Positions 24,120-35,948 of a DNA stretch of 64,000 bases are shown here, piece by piece. The DNA is from Nymphaea colorata. Taxonomy: Eukaryota > Streptophyta > Magnoliopsida > Nymphaeales > Nymphaeaceae. Location: NCBI RefSeq assembly GCF_008831285.2, contig NC_045138.2, positions 8,213,205-8,277,204 on the forward strand, in the 5' to 3' direction. Both the position numbers and the translations under genes were made by a program. The notes under the pieces are model-generated. The model was not told the DNA's origin, did not search any database, and saw only the letters and a program-made list of their open reading frames with translations. Each line of letters begins with the position of its first letter. Within the stretch, counting starts at the first letter, position 1.

Positions 24120-24715
24120 ATGAAAATATTTTCGTAGACCTCATTCGTAGGTATGCTATCATTGAGTTGAAAAGATGTTTGTAGGAATTTGATATTGAGT
24201 TATTGTTCATCTATGATTCTATGACAGATCAAAGAAGCTTTTACTTGTGGATAGAAGCTGTGACTTGTCGGTCGCTAATCTTGATCATTATGCAATGGCA
24301 ACTAACTTGTCTACTATAGGAGATACTGCTTGTTTAATTGTGGGTTGGAACCCATCTTCATTCACGGTTACAATCACAAAAGTACGTCCTTATTGGATTC
24401 AAGTTTCTTGTAAGCCAATGAATTCATTATTTTTATTCTTTGTGTATGGAGTTTATCTTTCTTCGTATTTGCTCATGAGACTCAAAGGCTTTAAATTACT
24501 CACTAACTCGATTAAGTCCTTCAAGCTCCCTTGTGTGCTGGTGGGCGACTTTAGTGCAATGATGGGTCCACATGACAATACTGACCATGAACCAAATAGG
24601 GAAAGTCTAGGAATTTAAATGACTTTTTGTCATCTTACAACCTTACTATTATTCATGACCCTGTGGACAAATATTCCTAGTCTAATAACAAAAGAGAGGA
24701 AGAGAAGGTTCTTTA
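24120..24715 (+). pseudogene. LINE (L1-type) endonuclease fragment B
   Basis: A near-continuous endonuclease domain. It opens with a segment like R-x-x-x-x-x-L-K-R-x-x-x-E-F-D-I-E-L-L-F-I (interrupted by a stop at 24183). It continues through the 24247-24618 frame with LPCVLVGDFSAMMGPHDN, the G-D-F-N-A motif with N changed to S. It ends in DFLSSYNLTIIHDPVDKYS, a stop where Trp is expected, then SNNKR. Stops and the changed catalytic neighbourhood make it inactive. Confidence 0.75.
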
Positions 24716-24744
24716 CTAAGAATCGGCCATGGCTACTCACAACT

Positions 24745-25110
24745 AGTGGGAAAATTGAGCCGTGAACTATTGCCAATCATGCTTCTACATATTAAAAGCA
24801 ATAACCAATTGGATGGGGTGGGAGAATTTTTAGATTCAATATAAAACAGCATTTTCCTAATTTCCTCAACATCATCCTTTTTGCCTTTATTTTTGAAAAA
24901 ATCATGAAAGACAGTATTACACTCTTCAAGTATAAGCTTAGGAACTTCTAAAATATGACCATTAAGATGGAGAGCTGTAATTATTCACTTACCCTGCCCG
25001 TTCTTCACATAAACTTGAAAGAAACTTGAATTTCTATCACATTCTCTGAGCCAAGTAGATTTTTGCTTTCAAAGTTTTTCTTCCTTCTTAAGAGTATTAG
25101 TTACCCCTTA
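24745..25110 (-). pseudogene. LINE reverse-transcriptase lead-in fragment, opposite strand
   Basis: The minus strand reads QKSTWLRECDRNSSFFQVYV, then (after a stop) ITALHLNGHILEVPKLILEE and a downstream FHDFFKN. This is the segment that precedes the reverse transcriptase in plant L1 elements (K-S-x-x-W-L-x-x-G-D-x-N-x-x-F-F). It is inverted relative to the endonuclease fragments either side, so the locus is a composite. Confidence 0.7.
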
Positions 25111-25289
25111 TCTAACCAACCACTCATATATTTGTGTTGAATCTACCATCACTATCCACATTACGTTGATTTCTACTCAATTCATCCTTAACCAAATGAC
25201 ATTTGGGTAATGGTAAGAGTGAAAATTTGGTATGAATATTAGGGTTAGGGTATTCTAGAATGGCTACTCAAGCCAAATGATCTCATGAA

Positions 25290-26690
25290 AATTGCATAGT
25301 CACATGCAAGCTATGGTGGAGGCAGTTCTTACCTACAAGGAAGAATTTCTTACTAGTGACATTTCTTCTATGTCAGTCTACTCTCTTATTAGTTTTTCTT
25401 CTCTTACTGCTTGATGAGATTCTGACATGTGGTACACATAATTTCATCAACTTGAAGATGAATTAGATATATAATGAAATTAAAAATAGAAGATCTCTAT
25501 ATCCTTACTATAAGATTATTTGACAAAAACACTCCATTCCTAGAGCGACCTGGTGTTTTAACTTTATTTTGAAAGGTAAGCTTTTGACTCATGAAAGACT
25601 CCATGGGTCTGGAATCAGCCTTCCAATGCCTATCTAAGGAATAAAATAATTTTTTTTTTACATGCCATAAGGGTATATGGAGATTTGTCGCAAAACATGT
25701 AATACCAAACTAAGAGGGCATCCAAGAAGTTGTCTCATGGTGGTTAAAACAGTCTTTCAGATCTGAATGGGTTACAATTTGTTGGCATTTATGCTTACTT
25801 GTACTCTTTTGGAACATATGGAAACAAAAAAACCTATTGTCGCTGATGCCAACTTAAATCTCAGTGATCTCCAGTGAAGGATCTGAAATGATTTAACGAA
25901 TATAACAGCTGGTATAAAGTGGAAACATCAAGAAGCAACAATTATTTTATCTTGGTGGGCTACAAGGATTAGGTCAGATCTCTGGCCATCCTTTCCTCCC
26001 AACTCTAGGGTCACTCGATATGTGTTTAGTGATATGGTGTGTAAAAAATGGCTTACAAGGTTAGAAATGGAAACAATTTTGTTTGTTTAAGATCAGACGT
26101 TATCATCACTCTTTTATTTGGTCTGCTAAAGAACTTGTACATGATTTTTTTTTTGCTGAATTTGGATCATATCCAAGGTATATATTTTTTGTTGCTGCTC
26201 CCAACAAATGGAAATGGAAGGTTTTCACTGTTTCTGAACTTTACAACATATGCAATTTTGTTTTTTTGGGCTTTTACATGTCCAAAGGGATTTTGGAAGA
26301 CTCTCTCAAGAGTTCCCTCTTGGGAGATGATGTATTTGTTGTCTAACCCCATTTCACTTAACTCTAAATAGGAATGGGGCTATTTTCTTTTTCTTTTTCT
26401 TTTTTTTTTGTATAGTGAGGGTTTATGTTTCTCTTCCTTTTGGTTTGTTATAGCTCGTGTGACTTGCGTTTTGTTCTCTATTCTATTTTGTTCTCTATTC
26501 TATTGTTAATAAAAGAAAGTTTGGGAGGCCTAACCTCCAAACAATGTTGTATCACACAAGACTACATCTTTGATGGGCATTCCTACACTTATTTGGTTTC
26601 TTTCACTCTTAATTCACTTTTGAACTTAGAAAGTTTAGGAGGACTTGTCTTTAATGATTTTAAAATATGCTAATATAAGAATTAAAGAAT
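25290..26690 (+). pseudogene. LINE C-terminal (zf-RVT-like) remnant and 3' tail
   Basis: Around 25540-25640 the plus strand reads RATWCFNFILKGKLLTHERL, which matches the W-x-x-x-x-x-K-L-x-T-x-x-R-L pattern of the zinc-binding region after plant L1 reverse transcriptase. A further frame at 26048-26371 (ICNFVFLGFYMSKGIL and neighbours) may be more of the same open reading frame. It is followed by a T-rich 3' tail with ttgttctctattctatt duplicated and then aataaaag. Many stops. Confidence 0.5.
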
Positions 26691-26736
26691 TGATGTCTCC
26701 CTTTAGCCCTCTAACCATTGACATAAGGGATCAAAT

Positions 26737-26821
26737 TAAAGTTCCCTTATCCTTCACTTTCTATATGATCACATATCTTAATTTGTAATTGATGTCTCTT
26801 ATGAAGGATAAGGGAACTTTA
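26737..26821. repeat. Perfect 20-nt inverted repeat, 45-nt loop
   Basis: Left arm 26737-26756 (taaagttcccttatccttca) is exactly complementary to right arm 26802-26821. Parts of the loop (tttctatatgatca) also recur in rearranged inverted form just beyond the right arm. It is probably the centre of a decayed foldback or MITE element. Confidence 0.85.
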
Positions 26822-28060
26822 CATTGACATACTCATATAGAAAGTGATCATTACAAATTGAGCATGTTATCAACCATTTTATTCACATATCTCCATTTAT
26901 TTTATTTTTATATGTAACCACACATACCACTTTGAATAATTGTTCCCAAGTTAAGTTGTTTAATTAGAATTCAAAATTAGCCTGTAGATTTATTTTTAAA
27001 AACATTTTTTTTTCATTTTAAAAGGAAAAATCAATTGCAATATGAAGCTAATATTGCAAATTGATTGTTCCCATCCAATATCATCCATGTTTATTCCACC
27101 CTTTGTAGCCAATAAGCTAGATAAAACTCCATATAAATTTGTTGAGTAACATTCTGTTTTTGTTGGAAACTGATGGCAAAGTACATTTATTCTTTGTTAT
27201 CTGTTGGACATTGTTTACAGCAAGTATCTAAATTCTTGTTGCTTGTTACTTTTCAGCTTGAACATATAGTAACTATTTGTTTGTTTCCCCTCGAAAGTGG
27301 GTTGTGAGGAATCCCAAGCTTGGAAACTAATAAATAATAGATAACCTATCTCACATAGGTAATCAAATAAATAGGTGGTTGTGTTGTCTAATCAATTTTG
27401 TTGTACATACTTCATACTATTTTTTTGTTTTTTTTAATAAATAGGATAAGGTGCATTATTCCTTAAAGGTGAGGTATTTTTGTTATACTTTCTATATTAC
27501 CACTTGAGCATATATTCTTTTAAGTTTGGCCTTGTCAAATTTTTTAATACAACAACAACTTTAACCTTGGTGAACAACAACATGTCATATTATTACCTTT
27601 TAATTTTAAGTAAACGTTAGTTGAAAATAAAGAAAAAATAATATTTTTGTGGAGAACATGTCTGCTAAATAATCTCCATAATCCAAGAATGAAACTGCAT
27701 CTAAATGAGGATCCAGTTTATTTTCTAAAGTTGTTTTATTGTGTAGGCTCTGTTAATAAGGTACAACATGTCGCCAATGTTGATCTTGTTATTGGTTGCT
27801 AAATTGTAATGATACTTTGTATCAAGAACATGTATAAAAGGTGAATGGTAATGAGGCAAGAGTATTCTTTCCTACTTAAATTCTTCTACTTTGCTTGCTT
27901 CAATGTTTTTCTTCAGAGATCACTACTTCAGTCGATCCATCAGATTATAGAGAATTCTATACTTCAACATATCTGATATGGTTATAGAGGATCCTGATCT
28001 TGGTTTAAGTAATTATGAACATCAAGTGTTCTCAGTACCATCGTTTATATCATAGTATGA
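26822..28060. other. AT-rich intergenic, possible decayed copia LTR end
   Basis: No gene. Near 27980 the plus strand has ctgatatggttatagaggatcctgat, which resembles a damaged LTR-end plus tRNA-Met primer-site junction. The 250 bp before it read like an R-U5 region (ataaaagg, CT-rich stretch). It could be a truncated plus-strand copia LTR. Confidence 0.3.
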
Positions 28061-28067
28061 TATTGAT

Positions 28068-29900
28068 TTATCTTTTTATAGAGGAAGTTCTGTTTCCTTT
28101 TTTCAAATGTTTTACCCAAAATTCTCTTGATGTGGTTGGTTGGCACACACATCCTTTAGGGGGGAGATAGAGATTGTCAAGGTAAGATATTTTCACTTTT
28201 GTGTTGTGCTTCATTTGTATTGAACTATTAAAACAAGTTGATGGAAAAGTATATGATTTCATTAAATTAAACATCTTGCAAAGCAAATACATTTTGGAAC
28301 AAAGATCATAGCTTATGTACCCTTTGCTTCATGAGTCATATCCTACCAAGATGCATTTGGTAGATCTAGGACTCAGTTTTTCCTTTCTTTGACTGATGAT
28401 ATCATACATAAGCAACACATCCAAACACTTGAAGATGATGTAGCTGAGGTTGAGAAGTAGTGATCTTACCAATGGGGCTTTTGTAATCAAGTCATCTTCT
28501 AGAAGTTCTATTGATAACATAACATGCAGTTGAAATGACAATTTTTCAATAGTTCTTAGGAACATTCTTTTGAAATAAGTCTTAACTACTTCACGTAGAT
28601 GTTTATCACTTCCTTTAGATACACCATTTTGTTGTGGTCATGTATCAATACGAGTATTGACTAAAGAGCCCTCACCAATCATCTTTTGTATTGTTTGCTC
28701 CTAAAAGTTCACATAAGAAGCAAAAGAAACTGCAACACAATATAATTCTCTGGTTATTTTTGCTACAAACAGCAGGTTAGAAGTAAGGTCTCAGAAGAAC
28801 ATTATTAGCATAGTGTTTATTGAAAAAAATTATTTTACACGACCCTACTGACTTTTGTTATGGTGCCTATATCCTTGTCATGTTGGGATTATGTTAGGAG
28901 AATAAACTCATTTGCCATATGATTCGTGGCACCCGAATCTATTATCCATTGACTACTAGTATCACCTGTGCATGGTAAAAAAAAGTCATGCCTGAATTGG
29001 TTGTGGAGTCGTCCATTGCACTTGGAACTCTTTGATCACATCAGTAAGCTTATCTAATGTGGTTGAGCCATTGGAAGAGGATGTTTGATTGGTGTGACCA
29101 TCAGAATTTTTTTCTTTTTTTATCTAGTCCTTTACTAGTGCCTTTGGAAAACTGATTTGCCTATATCCTTATGAAATTCTCACTATTGACTGCATTAGCT
29201 TGGTTTGTAGTGAATGTCACCATGTTGTCATTGTTGGATGTGGCATTGTCATCATTGAGTGTGCCCATCACCTTACATTTAGACTCTTCCCTCATAAAAA
29301 GAGCACACATTGACTTGAGAGAAAGGGAGCTTGTGAGACATTGGAGTTGTTTGGTAAATGAAGCACTTCGTGAATGTTTGATGGATCTGGCCAATGATTG
29401 ACGCAGATTCGTGGACACTTAGTTTTAGTATTCCATGAATCTGCCCCAAACTTTAGGTAGATTTACATAACACTCACATAATGTTCTAACTACCAAACAA
29501 CCCATAAGGTTTTAACTAAAAATTTTTCATAGTCATTTACCAAGCCTGGTCTGTAAATATTTCAAATATCCATGTTTGTTTTTAAGCTTCTTGGCTTTGG
29601 CAAGGTTGGTGGTTAAAAGGGAATAGGTATGCATCTCATCCCATATACCTTTGAAGGTTCCGAGATACTCGTTGATAGGAGAGTTCCCTTTCTTAAGATT
29701 ACTTTTTTTCTTGGGATAATTGATCATACATATGAGCAATAATATTTTGTTCATTATAAAGGTCCTTGGCTGCATTCTACATTGTTCAGCAAAACCTACA
29801 AACATAAAGCTGATAGAAATTTTTGGCTCCAAAGAATTAATAATCCATGAGGTGGCAATGTCATTGGTGAATCGTCATTCACCATATTTATGGTTGTTGA
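28068..29900 (-). mobile_element. Degenerate Ty1/copia retrotransposon, minus strand (gag-PR-IN part)
   Basis: In minus-strand order there are four pieces. First, a gag fragment (29832-29533) with SPINEYLGTFKGIWDEMHTY, a UBN2-type gag signature. Second, the gag end (29340-29260) with MCALFMREESKCK. Third, the protease site WIIDSGATNHMANEF near 28965-28905, with an intact D-S-G-A active site. Fourth, the integrase C-terminal part (28565-28290) with KLSPRSTKCILVGYDS. Reverse transcriptase and LTRs are missing. A MITE splits gag. It is inactive. Confidence 0.85.
29346..29501. mobile_element. MITE inserted in copia gag
   Basis: It is bounded by gttgtttggta on the left and taccaaacaac on the right, an 11-bp perfect terminal inverted repeat, total about 156 bp. 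Outside it, minus-strand gag reads ...NDYEKFLVKTL up to one side and ...SQAPFLSSQCV beyond the other, so the element interrupts a once continuous gag. No clear target duplication was seen. Confidence 0.75.
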
Positions 29901-30029
29901 CTGGTGGCTTATGCTTGTGGCCATCAATGCACCCTAACTTGGTTCTCAAAAAACATGTAACCACCTTGGACAAGGCAAATAATTGAGGCCATCAAGCAAC
30001 AAATTGATAATCTTAAATTATGACTACTT

Positions 30030-32480
30030 TGTTCATGAACAACAATTTTGTGCATGTGTCCATGATACGAGCCTCCCTAGTACAACACCCAGGGTGGCCA
30101 GAGACGTGGCCGAGTGCAGTCGAGCACGACAAGCTAGGTCCGGGAGGCTAGAGGCTTGTGCCGTAGATAGGGATGAAACACTGAGGGAGGCTAGTGGAGT
30201 CCATGCAGTGACAGTGGATGGGCAGCATTTGTGTAAGATTGCAGCTGGGCCGAGCCAAGGAGATAGACTTAGACCCGGTTTAGACCAAGCCCACCCGAGT
30301 GTCGAGACTAGAACCGAGCAGTGCAAAGCAGCCTAGAGCAAACCTAGGTGAGTTATCCTGGCTGTACTCAGTCGCTTCATCAAGTTGGGTCCAGTCGGGC
30401 ATCATTTGACTTTTGAAAGAGGCTGGGTGTAACCCAGACGAGTTGCCCCTCGGACCCACAAAGTCCAAGACCTTGGAAGAACAGTGAGACGACACGTCTC
30501 ACTTTTGCTTTTATGCAATTTTGCTTTTGTTATGTGTGTTGCGTCTTGGTTCAGGACTGTTATGAACCGGGACGGCCTTGAGACTATTTAACTATTTAAA
30601 CTTTTGTTCAAGAGTTAAACCCTAAGTTTGATTATGCTAATGAAGTGATTTGAGTTTCCGCCTCTTCTTTCTCTCTCTTCTCCTTCGTTCTCCACCAGCA
30701 GCACCGAATTCCACCTCTCAAACTGACGGCTTGTTCCTCTTTCCTTCCCCTGAATCATCTTCTCTTCTACTCTCTTCCAATCGGCCAAAGGACTTATGCT
30801 TGAAAACGACGAAGAGCTGCCATTGCCGATCGACGGACAGTTTCAACCACGTCTACCCCAACGAGCGTGAAAACGAGGATCATGGTGCATTCTTCCTCAT
30901 TCACAAGGAAGTTTAGAGGCTGGATCTTCTACTGGGAAGACTGTTGCAGACCAAGTCACCCGTGGTTCTGACGTCCTAATCCGAAGTAGCACATCGACTA
31001 CCTACCCCAGATTTGGGCAAGTACTCGAACTCTTTTTGGTGCTTTCCTTGTCTTGGGTAGCAATTTCACTGATTTACAATGACCGAAAAGTTAGGGATAT
31101 CTGGCTCTAGCATCACTGCCAGACAGGCGGAGTAGATCTTCCTCCCTCGCCCGCGGTTTCCCATCCTACCTTGCTTGATTTGGTCCGTGATCTGGAGGAG
31201 AAGCCCGTGTCTAAGGAGGCGACCACCCGCGACCTCCCATGTGAGGATCCATCCACGGCCCACAAGATCTTGGTCACCTCAAATCGGCCAGCGAGCAGCC
31301 TGCTACCAACTCGATTACCGGGGGTTTGGAGGTTACACCAGGCCGAGATCACCATCCTGTCATCGTCCTTATTGGATGCACGTCTTGGCCTCGTTTGGAG
31401 AAGACCCGACCAGACGCAAAGGAGTTGCACACGGCAGCCGGAAGGGATCCTCTTCCGGCGATTCTAGGGCCTATTGCACCGGCGTGGCCAACGGTGAAAG
31501 CTACACCCAATTTCGGACAAATCTTGGTTTTTTGGTGATTCGGTGAAGTCTCCAAAATACTCCTGCATTTAATTAATATTTGTTTAATTTGGGTTTAATC
31601 GAATTTGCCCTTTCGGTCATGTTGCATTGAGGATGCGTGGGAAGGAGTTCCAAACCCTAGCTATAGATGCGAGGTTCTTGGGTGCATTTGATTTTGAATT
31701 TGCTTTGAAACCTGGCTACGGCCTTTGCCTCTTGTTGGGGTACCTCTAAGAGTCAAGGACACGACCGCGAGGGCACTAGACCACATATTGGGATTTAGGT
31801 ATGGTTTGGCGGTTTATCAGGCATGGTTGACAGGGTGTATGTGATGGTTTGTTGTGGTTTGTTGAGTGAGATAGTGCTTTGATGTATCGTGCGTGCTTGT
31901 AAGACCTTTAACCTCTCATTTTTGTAGTAGGAAGCAGACCGTGGGCTGGAGAAAATCCATACTTGTACTATTGTTCTACGGGTTGATTTGCACCGGGTAG
32001 CTGTTTGGCTGAGTAGTGTAACTGGTTCTAGGTTTTGTCTGTAGCTGTTCCAAATGATCTTGAGGATAGAACCAGCAATTGAACAAGGTTTGGGTTTTGG
32101 TTGACATTGGGCTAGGTTCTATCAGTCCATTGCTGGTGGTAATGACAGTCTCCTCTTGGTTGTCACTTTCACTGTTTACGTCAGTAGCGGAGGTACGTGT
32201 GGTATTGCGTGGGCCACTTCCACGCCAGCCCATTAAAGCTCCAATTGGAAAGGAGCTCCACCCAAGTTCAACACCATGTATTGCCCCTGCTAGACTTGGG
32301 TCGGGCCCCACAACAAAAAGCAGCTCAAGTCCGAAACCAAAAGGCAAAAGGAAAGCGGCTTAAACGTTCCCCGCCCAACCATTCACCAAATGTGAAAGGG
32401 GAAGGGTCAGGGCCATTAGGGTAGTTACCAAGAAGTACTAAGTAGGGAGGAGGCAGGTGGGATCTCCGTGGGACTCTTTG
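30030..32480 (+). mobile_element. GC-rich non-coding LTR-type element, copy 1
   Basis: No supported ORF, despite several open frames on both strands. Landmarks shared with the 38.0-42.6 kb region, in the same order, are: a block rich in ggYccga-type words, an aaccctaa/CT-rich leader-like stretch (about 30610-30720), cccgtggttctg (30959 here, 39535 there), and ttgagtgagatagtgctttgatgtatcg (near 31863-31890) with a following ttgtagtagg...cttgtactat. This suggests a diverged, large non-autonomous LTR-type family. Boundaries are not fixed. Confidence 0.45.
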
Positions 32481-32980
32481 AAAGGTTAATTTACTATTTG
32501 GGTGAACTTGGGTCCAATTGTATGGGGTAGCTCCACGAGATCCGAGTCACTGTCCCATGGTTAATTGAAAATTTGTTAACCATTTATTTAGTGCCCCATG
32601 CAAAAAAAAAAAAAAAATTGGCTCCACTCCTGATGGGAAGATGGTTGCCTTAATCTATAGTATGGAGATACATGATCTGACGTTGCCTTTATATGAAGGT
32701 GATACTCCTGATAGGCAAGGTCGCAGGTTTACAAAATTAATATGCATTGTTGCCAACGTTCACTTCAAACATTCAAGTGAAGCCTTCCTATATTGTCCAC
32801 GATATGAATAAGTCGACCAATCTTCACCAAGAAAGGACGTTGCAGTTTTAACACTACAGATCGCTACACCTTGCTTTTTTCTTAGTAAAATACTTTACGC
32901 ATATGTAAGAGTTCAGGAGACGGAGAATAACACTAAAGGATTCACTTTCACTTACACAAGAACATATCCATCAGAGATGT
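32480..32980. other. Intergenic, no recognised gene
   Basis: A poly-A tract at about 32600-32617 may mark the end of an older insertion. Nothing else was recognised. Confidence 0.4.
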
Positions 32981-32999
32981 TTTGTTTTTCTCCGCCGCA

Positions 33000-33460
33000 G
33001 ACCAGCTACGTGTCAATGACACATCCATGCTCTTGGCTTTCACTGACGCTATTTAGCTGCACCATAAATAGTCTCAACATTTTTTTTCTGAAAGGCATCA
33101 AGATAGTCTTAAGAATAGTTGGTTTATGTTTGCCAGAAGCATCACAGACGGTCTCAACAATGTCTGGGCTTTAATCGATGCTTTCTGAGCATGGCTGTAG
33201 ATAGTTTTCCCTAGTATTTGAATTCATTGACATTTTTTTTAGAAAGCGCCACAAATTGTCCCAATAGTGCTGTAGCTTCACTGATACTATTGTGAGCTGC
33301 ATTGCATATAGTCTCAATTAGTATTGAGTTTCACTGATGTTCTTCCATAAAGCATCACAGACGATCCCAATTGTATTAGCTCTCACTGATGCTATTGTAA
33401 GCCGTGTCCCAAAAGTCACAACAGTGTTGGATTTTCATCAGTCTCAACCATAGCTACCAT
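33000..33460. repeat. Degenerate tandem repeat, roughly 70-80 bp period
   Basis: Five or six diverged units share the words cacagacggtctcaa, ctttcactgatgctatt and gtaagctgca in a constant order. Examples of the second word occur near 33039, 33266, 33331 and 33385. Divergence is high and the unit length is not constant. No ORF spans the array. Confidence 0.6.
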
Positions 33461-34873
33461 TAGCACTCCAGTGCTTGTTTGCGCTCAAATGAGGATAGTA
33501 ATGACGGCTTGAAAGTTACTAGAGTTTTGCATGTGCTTATGAAAACCTTGAGGAACCTACCCGAAAGAGGATGTTATTGTAGTCTCTTCCGCTAACAAGT
33601 TTCTTATATTATCACTGTGACTTGTATCAAATTCCTCCTTACTTCTTAGATCAGCTTTCATAATGAAGCTGCTCTTATACAGTTTAAGATGTCTGTTATT
33701 ATGTCCTTTTTGACGTGTAAATGTAGGATGTAAGTATAAGAGGCTGGCTTTTTTCCTGATCTGGTTTGGGGAGTATGTAATTATGACGTAGCTTTTGTGT
33801 CGTTAATATTCAAATCAAAGAAACGTTACTAAGAAGACTATTCAACCTTCATTGCACAGGCAGTTGAGTAGAGTTTGCATCATTGGTGACAAGTGTGCTA
33901 TTTATTTATTTTTTATTGTAGGGTTTTCAAGTGAAAATGAGGAAACCCACCACCCAGTTGAAGGCTAAAGCCGCCACTCAACCCTTCACATGGTATGCTT
34001 TTAATGTCACAAAGTGTTACCTTACCACGCTTCAACTTGCATGTTTCATCTTGCATGTCAATGGCCTCTCTTTCGTAGCATAGAGAGTTGATTGCATAGA
34101 GTGACCACCTACCAGCTCATGTCCAGTCCATTGTGCCAACCACTTTGGGGACTATTGTAAAGTTACATTATTATGTTGTCAGGTGCACGCTTGCCCCAGC
34201 AATTCTATCTCAACAATAAGGATGAAACGGCCTCTCAAGAAAAGGATTAATCTAGATTAATTAAATGTCTATTTCATTGTAGAAAATTAATGGGTTTTTT
34301 GTTATAATATCCCAACATTTTTTGTTTATATTTAAATATTTGCCGTAGATAAAGTCCAAAGGAATATGGATCTAGAAGGACGAATCTAGCTAATAGGATG
34401 AGGATGATATGAAACACCCCTTTCAAAAATGCAGCGGGATCAAATTGCTAACCGACTTCCACTATGGAGATCGTCAACTCCATGCTAATTAAAAAAAAAA
34501 AAAATAGAAAGAGGATAGAAAATAACGTGACCATGCTTATTTAGAATGACGATCCAATTACATAGACTCAATAAGAGCATGCTTATCCTAGGAGTCAATT
34601 ATATGAAGAAAGTCACAGAAAAAGTAGAAATCACGCAATCAACTCTACTTTCCAAATCACGATCACGAACGGAGAAGATGGGAGAATGAAGAAGATGATG
34701 CTAGAAAAGCTTAAAGTATTTAGGCCGTAATCTCCATCTAACCACTCACAGATAAAGCCATGGTTTCCGCTAGAGCTGGGCATTGCCCCCCCTGAGCCAG
34801 GCTGCCAGCCCATACCCATAATTCAGGTCACATCGAACATCTCACAGCACGGGTTCGAGCCCAATACAGCCTG

Positions 34874-34909
<36 letters not shown>

Positions 34910-35665
34910 TATATATATATATATATATATATGTTGTTAAATAAAATCATTGAAATAAGATATCGGCCAAGTGAGTACCTGGCCCCGTGAGTTGCCGTTT
35001 CCAACCACTATTTTTTTTCATAGATCTAAGTTCTACGCATGAAATCCGGTCCTCCTATAAATTCAAAAATGTGATTTTAAAATCGGAAATTGTAAAACCC
35101 TGGATCTCTCAGCAGATCCAACCATTAGATTTGAAATCCAGGTCTATCAAATGTAGCCTAAAGGCATGTGTGATAGCTTCATGTCTTACTTCTGAGGCTG
35201 CTTGGCAATGTACAATTCATGTAACTCACTGTTTAATTAAACAAACAGTACGTTTCCTAATTGTCTATTTAATATCGACGTTATATACGTGAGGTCTGAT
35301 GAGAGAGATCGGACCTTATATCTTTGTATTTCACTTGGGATCTCAGATATGATGTAAACAAAGTACATCCTATGGCCGACCTGATTCCAAATCAAATCCA
35401 CTCAGGAGAGAGAAGCTGAAATCCGCTGTTTGTTTAAACAGGGCATTTCAGAGTTGACAGTTGAGTTCCCCTTGGGATAAGCAAATTTGTAGGATGTCAT
35501 TATATGAGTTTTGGATCAAATATTTGATGAACCATTTCGAAAAAAAAAAAGATATAAAAAAAAATATCTGATTAAAAATATAATCAGATTTGGAGTTCAT
35601 TTGATCAGATTCCATTAAAATTCAGATATACATAAATAACCAATCTTATTAGGGTTCAGTTTTGG
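33461..35665. other. Intergenic, no recognised gene
   Basis: Mostly AT-rich single-copy-looking sequence with no coding signal. It contains the TA microsatellite at 34874-34933, listed separately. Confidence 0.4.
34874..34933. repeat. (TA)n microsatellite, about 60 bp
   Basis: A long TA dinucleotide run with a single ga interruption near 34909. Confidence 0.9.
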
Positions 35666-35673
35666 ATTGGATG

Positions 35674-35940
35674 TAGGCTTGGGCATCGGGCCAACCGGCC
35701 CGATACTCAAAACCCAAGCCTGGGTTCAGTCTGATTATAATAAAAAATCTTTTTTTAGATGTAAAATAAATTTTTTGAATATAAAATACATTTTTAATAA
35801 TAAAATATATATTATTAATAAAATAAAAATAATATTTAAAATTTATCAGGCTGAATCTGGCCCCGTCAGGTCGACCCGGGGTGACCCGCTAGATTATCGG
35901 GCTTGGTACCCGTGGGTACCCAGTCGGATAACCACCTCTA
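35674..35940. mobile_element. hAT-type MITE with 8-bp target-site duplication
   Basis: A 267-bp element beginning TAGgcttgggcatc. Its end, ...ataaccacctcta, reads TAGaggtggttat on the opposite strand. It is flanked by a perfect 8-bp direct repeat attggatg at 35666-35673 and 35941-35948. Eight-base duplications and TAG-G-type termini are typical of the hAT superfamily. The subterminal regions are GC-rich (ggccaaccggcccg) and the centre is AT-rich. It has no coding capacity, so it depends on a transposase elsewhere. Confidence 0.85.
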
Positions 35941-35948
35941 ATTGGATG

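Noticed and set aside
25240-25258. Interstitial telomere-like ttagggttaggg
   Set aside because: Only two units, and of the TTAGGG type, where TTTAGGG is usual in plants; chance in AT-rich DNA.
30033-30336. Protein-coding gene on either strand
   Set aside because: The opposed frames are GC-driven, have no recognisable domain, and lie in the repeat family shared with 38.0-42.6 kb.
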